NCBI GenBank assembly: GCA_030064795.1 | Contig: JASJEI010000558.1 | Span: forward strand, 1-5,769 | Source of the DNA: Pleurocapsa sp. MO_226.B13 | GTDB taxonomy: Bacteria; Cyanobacteriota; Cyanobacteriia; Cyanobacteriales; Xenococcaceae | Length of the DNA: 5,769 bases | Direction: 5' to 3' | Shown: piece after piece, positions 1-5,263 of the stretch | Numbering within the stretch: the stretch's first letter is position 1 | Layout of the letters: each line of letters opens with the position of its first letter | Made by a program: the position numbers and the translations under genes | Notes under the pieces: model-generated | What the model was told of the DNA's origin: nothing | Seen by the model: the letters and a program-made list of their open reading frames with translations, nothing else | The model's database searches: none

Positions 1-67
1 CACCTGACAATTGTTGAATAATAGCAACAACTTCTTCTATTGAGGAATTTCAAGCTAAAGTTGGCAT
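1..67 (-). pseudogene. Possible gene remnant with in-frame stop, running off the left edge
   Basis: Read on the minus strand, an ATG at 67 gives Met-Pro-Thr-Leu-Ala, then a TGA stop, then an open stretch NSSIEEVVAIIQQLSG that leaves the window. The second part has the alternating hydrophobic pattern of an amphipathic helix and looks protein-like, but it is too short to assign. I see no ribosome binding site before the ATG. It could be a small broken gene, or simply a chance open frame. I do not recognise a family. Confidence 0.15.
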
Positions 68-100
68 GTAGTGACGCAGTATAACAAGCCGATGAAGCGG

Positions 101-109
101 ACGTAAGAG
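101..109. repeat. Target-site duplication of IS-A, left copy
   Basis: ACGTAAGAG lies directly outside the left inverted repeat of IS-A and is repeated exactly at 2028-2036. The preceding G at 100 also matches the G at 2027, so the duplication is 9 bp if that G belongs to the element or 10 bp if it belongs to the target. Confidence 0.85.
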
Positions 110-125
110 CAGCAATTCTCATTTT
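110..125 (+). repeat. IS-A left terminal inverted repeat
   Basis: CAGCAATTCTCATTTT is the exact reverse complement of 2012-2027. Similarity continues more weakly inward on both sides, with a shared TTAAAA about 15-20 bases further in. This end lies downstream of the transposase gene. Confidence 0.85.
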
Positions 126-163
126 GAAACCGTAACTTAAAAAAATACAGAGTGAAAGAGCAG

Positions 164-210
164 AATTAGAGATTTATTCGCGAGAGCTCATCGCGAATAA
201 ATCCCTAATT
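164..210. repeat. Long palindrome, 20-bp arms
   Basis: Arms 164-183 and 191-210 pair over 20 positions with a single mismatch (A170 against C204) around the 7-base loop GAGCTCA. The arm cores are TTTATTCGCGA and TCGCGAATAAA. It lies inside IS-A, downstream of the transposase, and its last two bases are the first two of the MITE at 209. It lacks a T-tract on either side, so it is not a typical intrinsic terminator, although a strong RNA hairpin would form in either direction. It could be an independent palindromic repeat, a remnant of a smaller element, or part of IS-A. Confidence 0.75.
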
Positions 211-330
211 AAACCGCGTCCAGATAGAAAACTGGAGTTTTCAAATAATTCCTTTTCCCTTTACCCCTTGCCCTTTTACCTAAAAACGAGAAAATCAAAA
301 ACTATGGGTTTCAAAGTAGACGCGGTTTAA
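209..330. mobile_element. MITE-like element, copy 1 (nested in IS-A)
   Basis: This 122-bp non-coding unit is bounded by 12-bp perfect inverted repeats, TTAAACCGCGTC at 209-220 and GACGCGGTTTAA at 319-330. A near-identical inverted copy begins at 5662. The interior has a 16-base palindrome (GAAAACTGGAGTTTTC, 227-242) and a pyrimidine-rich run of CCTTT/CCCTT-type units at 251-280. No open frame of note lies in it. TTAA is present at both ends, so either TTAA or the inner TA may be the duplicated target; the palindromic end prevents a choice from these two copies alone. It would depend on a transposase encoded elsewhere, which I do not see in the window. Confidence 0.8.
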
Positions 331-477
331 TAGAGAAGGTTCGGGAAAGCAAAGAGAAGAGTATCCATCATCCCGACCATCTAAGTTTTGAGGCACGACG
401 AAGGAGAGTAAGAGCTGGAAAACCAGATATTACTCTGTAGAGTTATTCGAGTATGAGTTGGTTCAACGAGCAGAAAT
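331..477. other. IS-A 3' region between MITE and transposase stop, no gene recognised
   Basis: This stretch follows the transposase stop codon on its transcribed (minus) strand. A 35-codon open frame on the plus strand (about 334-441) ends at TAG, but it has no start signal and no recognisable motif. I see no clear terminator. It is best read as the original non-coding end of IS-A, now separated from the terminal repeat by the MITE and the palindrome. Confidence 0.5.
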
Positions 478-1804
478 TTAGCTAGAATTAATCCCCTCCG
501 GTGCCTTTCCCTCCTTCAGCATAAACTCGAACAAAGCCTGCCAACTCTCAAACCATAAATATCTGGTCAGTGCTCGAACATCATTGAAGAAGGTTTGACG
601 AGTGACCAACATCTTGCGAACAGCACGATAAGTGATGTGGACTAAATCCAGCGTTGTGTGGAAGAGGTAAGCTAATAAATTAAGGCAGAACAGAAGTTCC
701 GCCAGGTGCAGATCGACCGTGACCAAAGTTGTGTTCGAGATGATCACCTTTGGTTTTGAGGACATTATTACCTTCATTCTCGACTTTCCAGCGCGCACGA
801 CCAGCAGTGACGATCTCAGCCACATTCTGCTCATCAATCTGATGACAAGTGGCAAAAGCATTATGATACAAAGTTTTCTGGTCGCTGGTATTTGTTACAG
901 TCACCTCACACCAGTTTACATCCATCGCTGGTTGAGTAGCTCTGAGAGGAATTTTATTCACAAAGCGATAGTGATAAGATAAACGCTTTCGTCCTCGAAT
1001 CTCAAACTGGGTTAAAGTTTTCACTTCCCCGACTCGTTCGAGGTAGTCTACCCAGTCGTAAAGTTCTGGATGAGATGTTTGCTTACAGACGAAGATCAAA
1101 TGATAGCCATGGTTCAAGGTTGTCTCACAGATAGGTTGATTGCAGTAGAGGTCATCGCCCAGTAAAGTCACAGGTGGGTCTTGTGGGTTGCGGGGATGGG
1201 CAACAATCCAACGCTTAGCCGCAGTGTTTTCACAATCTTGTTGGTCGTGACCATCTTGAGGTGTGATGAATTCAGGTTCTAAACTAATTACCTCTGGTCT
1301 CCCTGGAGCTACCAGGACTGGAGTAACAGCAGCATGATAATAGGTAGTGCTGCCGTTTTGATGATGACGATGACAACAGTGACTACAATGAATCTTTTTA
1401 GACGAGAAATATTCAGTGCCATCGAGGGTCAACAAGAATTCTCCAGCAAAACACTGATAGGGCTTGAGGTTTCCCGTCTTGGACCAACCCAAAGAGACCG
1501 AACGAAAGACCCCAAACACGGTTGATGCTGGCACCAGGTCGAGTAGGGTGCGAATCTGATTATCACAGGGTATGCTCTCGATGCTAAACAGACTATGGGC
1601 ATTATCTCTACCTTTATGACTTTTCATTAGGCGTTGATGATCTAAAAAAGAAGGAGATTGCATGAAAAAAACCGAAAAAGCACTCTTCAGGGCTTCTTCA
1701 ACCGTATATTTGGTGTTATTGCCCTGTTTTCGTTCATCGGGAAGCTCATTTAACTCGGCAGTTAGCATCGATATTAATTCAGGCACCCCTATGGCTAGAC
1801 CCAT
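478..1804 (-). pseudogene. Frameshifted DDE transposase of IS-A
   Basis: This gene once encoded a transposase of about 440 residues. The ATG at 1804 is preceded by a good ribosome binding site (GGGGAG, 1809-1814). The first frame runs 374 codons to a stop at 680-682. The conserved C-terminal part (HLAELLFCLNLLAYLF, then about 60 residues) continues in another frame to a stop at 478-480. The frames join near 708-715, around codon 364, and one extra base there accounts for the break. Visible family marks are Asp128 in LTLDGTEY, a Cys/His cluster at 139-148 (HCSHCCHRHH), Asp217/Asp218 in LLGDDLY, and Glu342 in RWKVENEG followed by HNFGHG. These fit the DDE triad and the R-x3-E signature of IS4-type transposases. 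No slippery heptamer is present at the break, so I read it as inactivating mutation or a sequencing error, not programmed frameshifting. The last conserved helix is lost from the 374-residue product. Confidence 0.85.
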
Positions 1805-1808
1805 GTTG

Positions 1809-1814
1809 CTCCCC
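1809..1814 (-). promoter_or_regulatory. Ribosome binding site of IS-A transposase
   Basis: GGGGAG on the minus strand lies four bases upstream of the ATG at 1804. It supports that start for the transposase. Confidence 0.6.
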
Positions 1815-1872
1815 AGGCAAAGGTTAATGCCTTTTACTTTAATCTAATTGCCTCTTCCTTTCTGTAGTTTTT

Positions 1873-1903
1873 AGTTCTCTTTGTTAACTAGAGAACTAGT
1901 TCT
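1873..1903 (-). promoter_or_regulatory. Overlapping dyads in the IS-A transposase leader
   Basis: Three related six-base units, AGTTCT (1873), AGAACT (1892) and AGTTCT (1898), create competing inverted repeats. AGTTCTCT (1873-1880) pairs with AGAGAACT (1890-1897) around nine bases, while AGAACTAGTTCT (1892-1903) is a perfect 12-bp palindrome. They lie about 70-100 bases upstream of the transposase ATG, between it and the IS end. They could be a transposase or host-protein binding site, or an RNA structure limiting translation from outside transcripts. No function is shown by the sequence. Confidence 0.4.
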
Positions 1904-2011
1904 TAATTCTCCTGCTGTTAACCACGAAAGCTTTGTTTTACCACTTTAGCAAGTTGTTGCTCGCGTATTATCAAACCCACTCAGGACATGGTTTTAATGT
2001 CATGAAATCTT

Positions 2012-2027
2012 AAAATGAGAATTGCTG
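2012..2027 (-). repeat. IS-A right terminal inverted repeat
   Basis: AAAATGAGAATTGCTG is the exact complement of the left end at 110-125. It is the end upstream of the transposase gene, about 210 bases from its start codon. Confidence 0.85.
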
Positions 2028-2036
2028 ACGTAAGAG
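2028..2036. repeat. Target-site duplication of IS-A, right copy
   Basis: ACGTAAGAG matches 101-109 exactly and abuts the right inverted repeat. It marks the return to pre-insertion DNA, 75 bases before the dehydrogenase start codon, so IS-A sits in the region upstream of that gene. Confidence 0.85.
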
Positions 2037-2111
2037 AGATTTTGGTGGGGTTACCAAGGTTGCTTACCGCCGCTTATCTTTGTCGTTAGGCTTCCTAAGT
2101 CAGAAATAGAG

Positions 2112-2987
2112 ATGAAAAATATATATCCAAGTATCAAAGAAAAAGTTGTACTGATAACAGGCGCAAATCACGGCATCGGAGCAGCGACAGCCAAAACTTT
2201 TGCATCACAGGGAGCAAAAGTTTTTCTTACCTATTTTCGTGAATCCTGTGAATATTCGTCAGATGAACTGAACAAGGCAAGAGAGAAAGGCATCGGAGGC
2301 GTTCTGCTTTATCGGGCGAACCAGCAGCAGACATCTGAAACAATTGTTGATGAAATACGTTCAGAAGGAGGAATTGCCGCAGCCTGTGAGATAGACTTAT
2401 CCATTGCGGAAAACATACCTATTCTGTTTGACCTGTGTAAAAAAAAACTTGGCGAGGCAGAAATCCTTATCAATAATCATACCTACTGTGCGTTGGATAC
2501 TTTTGACCCTGCATTGAAAACAGATGAAGGTTTCGGTGTTCAGATAATTAATGGGAAAAACATTGATTCCAGCTTTGCCATCAATGCAAGGGCGTATGCG
2601 CTCATGATGTCCGAATATACACGTCGGTTTCTGGAGCGGAAAGCTGAGACAGGACGTATCATAAACTTGAGTACTGACGCTGCCCATGCCCATGAATCCA
2701 ATGTCAGCTATGCCGCAAGCAAACATGCGATAGAGTCTTACAGCCGTTCCGCAGCAATTGAATTAGGCAGATACGGAATCACCGTCAACATAGTTGCGCC
2801 AGGGCCGATACAGACAGGTTATCTAACTCCCGAAGAAGAAATTCAGATTGCGGCCAACACTCCGCTACGACGTATCGGCGAACCTGGAGATGTTGCCGAT
2901 GTGATTGTTTTCCTCGCATCCGAACAAGCTCGCTGGCTGACTGGACAACTTATATATGTCGGCGGAGGGTGGAGAATGCATCAGTGA
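2112..2987 (+). CDS. SDR-family NAD(P)-dependent oxidoreductase
   Basis: This is a complete 291-residue classical short-chain dehydrogenase/reductase, a soluble enzyme that moves hydride between NAD(P)H and a carbonyl or alcohol. The nucleotide-binding glycine motif is TGANHGIG (16-23). A catalytic Asn fits N158 (FAINARAY). Ser187, Tyr200 and Lys204 (S...YAASK) complete the active site, and PGPIQTG (230-236) follows. The C-terminus (LASEQARWLTGQLIYVGGGW) is typical of FabG-like members. Two features are unusual for a plain FabG. The usual NNAG is NNHT at 121-124, and there is a long charged insertion after the second strand (about 43-78), which brings the length above the usual 245-250. The start is set by the N-terminus just before the first beta strand; the ribosome binding site is weak (AGAAATAGAG). 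The substrate cannot be told from sequence. By eye the gene is less AT-rich than its neighbours and resembles SDRs I associate with Firmicutes, so lateral origin is possible. IS-A lies upstream and points away, and may have disturbed its promoter. Confidence 0.9.
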   Translation: MKNIYPSIKEKVVLITGANHGIGAATAKTFASQGAKVFLTYFRESCEYSSDELNKAREKGIGGVLLYRANQQQTSETIVDEIRSEGGIAAACEIDLSIAENIPILFDLCKKKLGEAEILINNHTYCALDTFDPALKTDEGFGVQIINGKNIDSSFAINARAYALMMSEYTRRFLERKAETGRIINLSTDAAHAHESNVSYAASKHAIESYSRSAAIELGRYGITVNIVAPGPIQTGYLTPEEEIQIAANTPLRRIGEPGDVADVIVFLASEQARWLTGQLIYVGGGWRMHQ

Positions 2988-3003
2988 ACGAGTCGCCTCG
3001 TAG

Positions 3004-3028
3004 GTTGGGTTGAGGTACGAAACCCAAC
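3004..3028. repeat. Short hairpin repeat downstream of the SDR gene
   Basis: GTTGGGTT (3004-3011) pairs with AACCCAAC (3021-3028) around a nine-base loop. It begins 17 bases after the dehydrogenase stop codon, so it could protect or end that transcript, though no T-run follows. From memory, hairpins of the form TAGGTTGGGTT...AACCCAAC are dispersed widely in cyanobacterial genomes, so I call it a repeat first and a possible terminator second. Confidence 0.6.
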
Positions 3029-3448
3029 AACCACAAGCTTTCCACTCCTAACTAGTCCATTCGAGCGGATGTGCAGGGGAAGGCGTCCGACTTTGTTATA
3101 CAATGGTCTCACACCGCTCAACTTCACCGTTAAATTTTCTGGCTTTGCTAAAATCTAACAATCTCTGTCATCTATCTTGCTTGAGGAGTCCTTGTAGTAT
3201 AAGACAACCTACAAAGGTTCTATTCACCTTCTTTCAATTAGCGATCTTGCCAAGCCAGATACTACGTCTAAAGTCTTAATAGCTTAATAGTCTGATACCT
3301 TTATAAGTTTAAATTTTTTCTCAACTTTTCTACATACCTGATTTCATCTGCAAATATTGTTGTTGTTGACTTAATAGGCGAGCGCTCAATCTCCGATCTT
3401 TTCAATCAAAACTATAGTACAGAATTACTACTTTTTAGGCAATAGATA

Positions 3449-3456
3449 GCGATCGC
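3449..3456. repeat. HIP1 octamer
   Basis: GCGATCGC is the highly iterated palindrome of many cyanobacterial genomes. A single copy in 5.8 kb is sparse for a HIP1-rich chromosome, which is in keeping with mobile or plasmid DNA. It is the best single taxonomic hint in the window. Confidence 0.7.
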
Positions 3457-3551
3457 CCAATTTATGTACTTTCGACATTGAGCAACTTTGGTCAAGATAA
3501 AAGACTTGGCAGTTTTTAATATTGAGTTGCTGAGGTGAGAGAATTATTGAA

Positions 3552-3785
3552 ATGACAAAATATCAAGATCGATTTGTTGAAGTTATCAATTATATAGAGG
3601 CTAACCTCGATAGAGATCTTGATATTGAGAAACTATGCCAACTCGCACATTTATCAAAGTATCATTTTCACAGGCAATGTTCAGCGTTCTTTGACATGTC
3701 TGTAATGTCGCTTGTTAAGTTACTTCGACTCAAAAGAGCGGCTTATCAGTTAGCCTACAGAGATGATGACTGTAGTTTAGACTAA
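3552..3785 (+). pseudogene. AraC-family transcriptional regulator, truncated by IS-B
   Basis: Only the first 77 residues remain of a regulator that normally has about 110 residues of DNA-binding domain and, in most relatives with this N-terminal arrangement, a C-terminal effector (GyrI-like) domain. The opening YQDRFVEVINYIEANLDRDL and the first helix-turn-helix (about 22-47, IEKLCQLAHLSKYHFHRQ) are characteristic, followed by the linker helix LVKLLRLKRAAYQLAY. The second helix-turn-helix, which should follow RDDDCSL, is missing. The stop codon TAA (3783-3785) lies within the inverted repeat of IS-B, so the insertion itself ends the frame. GAGGTGAG at 3532-3539 could be the ribosome binding site but is 12 bases from the ATG. 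With one of two DNA-binding helices gone, the product should not act as a normal regulator. Its former target is unknown. Confidence 0.85.
3769..3785 (+). repeat. IS-B left terminal inverted repeat
   Basis: ACTGTAGTTTAGACTAA pairs with 5246-5262, with one mismatch at A3774/C5257. The end of the repeat provides the stop codon of the truncated AraC-family gene. Confidence 0.7.
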
Positions 3786-3837
3786 AAAAAATCATCAAAA
3801 AACAATTCAGATAGTTTAAACTAGCTGAAATCATCAA
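3773..3837 (+). repeat. Imperfect direct repeat at the IS-B left end
   Basis: Two 26-bp units start at 3773 and 3812 and align without gaps at 21 of 26 positions. Each opens with TAGTTTARACTA and ends with AAATCATCAA. The outer unit overlaps the terminal inverted repeat. The inner copy opens with a perfect 12-bp palindrome (TAGTTTAAACTA). It may be a second transposase-binding site or the scar of an earlier end. Confidence 0.6.
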
Positions 3838-3857
3838 CTAAGAGGCGAAAATTAAGT

Positions 3858-5157
3858 TCAAGAAGCTTTAATTTTTGATTTTTTAGGTCGCGAATAGCTC
3901 TTTTTAACAATAGGATATTTGTTTTTCTTGCTTCTTTTCTTACCAGTTTTCCACCCAGGAGGCTTTCCACGGGTTTTGGGCAAACTAGCAGGTGTACCAA
4001 TCTCGACTAAAAGTGAAAATATTGACTGTGCCACCCTTCCAGGAGTTAGATTTTTCTCTTGAGACTGCCAAGGAAGATGATTTTCTTGGACTAAATCCTT
4101 GGCTAACCAAAGTTGCCAAGTCATCAAAGGCATCAAATCGCTCCATCTTTCACTTTGTTTTGCGGTACTGAAATTAGGTAGAGTCCAATGAAGTCGCTGC
4201 TTAGAAAACCTGTACCAGTGGTCAACTTTAAAACGTCGAGCATACTGCTGCCAAATATCTTTTAACTCTAAAAATTGTTCTCCAACCCAAACTAGCCATA
4301 AGGGACGACGCTTTTTGAGAGAACCTTTTGAATTGAGCTTTTGTACTTGAATCAAGCTAAGATCGTGGTCGGCAGCACTACGGAAATGTAAACTGTCCCA
4401 TTTACTAATTTTTAATTTACCTAGCTTAAAGTCTTCTATTTCTACAGTTTCATCTTCCGACCACCATGTATTAGAATCATTAACTTTAAATTTTTTGTCA
4501 TGTTTTTTAGGTCTTCCTCTTCCTGAATAGCTATCTGGTTTCGACCACAAACAGCAGTTGGAACGTATTCTCATCAGTTTACTGACTGGAATTTCTCCTG
4601 TTTGATTAACCCAAGAGCCATTGCCGTATTCACTGTCTAGGACAACTAAAACTTGTTGTTTGATGTGTTTACAAACTTGCTTGAGTTGCCATGCTGCTTT
4701 GGAAATAGGTTTTTCATAGGATGTAATTCTTTCATGTCTTAGGGGTAATGCCCAACTTCCTAATTTTTCTGGCAGCCAAGCAACTGTACTGTATCCTTGT
4801 CCTACTGTTACTGATTTGCTTGAGGATGCGTATAGGTTCGTAGGTTCTGTCCTTAAGGGTTTTTGCTCCTCTTCTACCCCATGCTGTATGGTCTATTGCC
4901 AACAATACATATCTTGATGATGTTATTTCTTCGATGTACCTTTTCATCAATTTATTTCTGTTGGGACGGCTATCTTCAAGAGCCTCATATGTACTAGACC
5001 ATTTTCTTCTAAACAGAGGTGATAGAGAAAACTCTGCTAAACAACTTGCATTTCTAGTTGTCATTATACTGTCCATTAATTCAAATGTTGAGTCTTTTGC
5101 TCTACCTAACATTTGGTACGTTTGTTGACGGAATTTTCGATATCGGTCATATTCCAT
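3858..5157 (-). pseudogene. Frameshifted DDE transposase of IS-B (IS4/IS701-like)
   Basis: The gene would encode about 433 residues from the ATG at 5157 to the TGA at 3858-3860. The first frame gives 141 codons, through AIDHTAW (Asp89, the likely first catalytic residue) and KTLKDRTYE. The true frame then continues elsewhere with SVTVGQGYSTVAWLPE, the second catalytic Asp in VVLDSEYGNG (about 4635) and a 238-residue tail. The join is near 4821-4836, and one extra base explains it. The tail holds YARRFKVDHWYRFSK, which fits the IS4 signature Y-x2-R-x3-E-x6-K exactly except that Asp stands in place of Glu. It ends in a very basic segment (KKRSKKNKYPIVKK...). Everything apart from the single shift reads cleanly, so the loss is recent or is a sequencing error. 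No ribosome binding site is visible just upstream; a hairpin lies there instead. Confidence 0.85.
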
Positions 5158-5159
5158 AA

Positions 5160-5202
5160 TAGGGAGAGTTTGAATTTTGTTGCTATTTTCATTTTCTCCC
5201 TA
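5160..5202 (-). promoter_or_regulatory. Hairpin covering the IS-B transposase start region
   Basis: On the transcribed (minus) strand TAGGGAGA (5202-5195) can pair with TCTCCCTA (5167-5160), an 8-bp stem with a 27-base loop, ending two bases before the transposase ATG. Such a structure in a transcript would crowd the start site. The upstream arm is itself a good ribosome binding site (AGGGAGA) placed before another ATG at 5192, which opens a 28-codon frame ending at 5106 and overlapping the transposase start out of frame. Whether that small frame is used is unknown. Confidence 0.4.
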
Positions 5203-5245
5203 CTTGCTCTTTATTCTTTCCCTGTTTTCTATCTTTACTTTTTCG

Positions 5246-5262
5246 TTAGTCTAAACCACAGT
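5246..5262 (-). repeat. IS-B right terminal inverted repeat
   Basis: TTAGTCTAAACCACAGT is the complement of 3769-3785 apart from one base. The relaxase-like reading frame begins directly outside it. Confidence 0.7.
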
Positions 5263-5263
5263 A

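Larger units (their letters stand above)
110..2027 (-). mobile_element. IS-A: complete insertion sequence with inverted ends and target duplication
   Basis: The element is defined by 16-bp perfect terminal inverted repeats (CAGCAATTCTCATTTT at 110-125 and its complement at 2012-2027), flanked by the direct repeat ACGTAAGAG. It carries one DDE transposase gene on the minus strand (478-1804). It is about 1.92 kb, of which 122 bp is a MITE-like element nested at 209-330. A 9-10 bp target duplication is usual for several IS4-superfamily elements. The transposase belongs to a group I associate with IS4-like or unclassified (ISNCY) elements, so I do not give a firm family name. Because the transposase is frameshifted, the copy is probably not autonomous. 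The terminal bases and both duplications are intact, so it could still be moved by a related transposase acting in trans. Confidence 0.85.
2988..3551. other. 560-bp intergenic region without a recognised gene
   Basis: No frame in either direction holds a convincing protein. The region contains the hairpin repeat at 3004-3028, a weak 6-bp inverted repeat TTGTAG...CTACAA (3192-3214), a tandem CTTAATAG repeat (3274-3290) and the HIP1 octamer at 3449. The last 100 bases must hold the promoter of the AraC-family gene. I see no pair of -35 and -10 boxes good enough to call, although TTTAAT at 3515-3520 could be a -10 element. Confidence 0.5.
3769..5262 (-). mobile_element. IS-B: insertion sequence with inverted ends, no target duplication seen
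   Basis: The boundaries come from a 17-bp inverted repeat with one mismatch: ACTGTAGTTTAGACTAA at 3769-3785 against 5246-5262. A single minus-strand DDE transposase gene (3858-5157) fills the element. At about 1.5 kb it is a usual size for IS4/IS701-like elements. The flanks (GATGATG on the left, AATTGAC on the right) show no direct repeat, and the genes on the two sides are unrelated, so the outer few bases of the boundary are uncertain. The left end has a second copy of the terminal motif 39 bases inward. The frameshifted transposase suggests the copy cannot move by itself. Confidence 0.7.

Noticed and set aside
334..441. 35-codon plus-strand open stretch between MITE and transposase
   Set aside because: It has no start codon with a binding site and no family resemblance, and it lies in the presumed non-coding end of IS-A.
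700..720. Programmed frameshifting in the IS-A transposase
   Set aside because: No slippery run of A or T, or similar heptamer, occurs at the junction CGATCTGCACC, and the transposase group as I know it is single-frame.
719..982. Plus-strand open frame of 87 codons
   Set aside because: It is the antisense of the conserved C-terminal half of the IS-A transposase and has no motif or ribosome binding site.
1334..1847. Two short plus-strand open frames (63 and 61 codons)
   Set aside because: Both lie antisense to the transposase gene, whose minus-strand reading carries the recognisable DDE motifs.
2397..2726. Minus-strand open frame of 109 codons within the dehydrogenase
   Set aside because: It is a shadow of the clearly conserved SDR reading frame, which includes the YAASK motif.
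3046..3101. attC-like recombination site (TCCTAAC ... GTTATAC with CGGA/TCCG inner pairing)
   Set aside because: Each core fits the RYYYAAC/GTTRRRY consensus at only six of seven positions, the inner stem is just four base pairs and the spacers are very unequal; no integrase or second site is seen. A covariance-model search for attC would decide.
4934..5128. Plus-strand open frame of 64 codons
   Set aside because: It is antisense to the N-terminal part of the IS-B transposase and shows no independent support.
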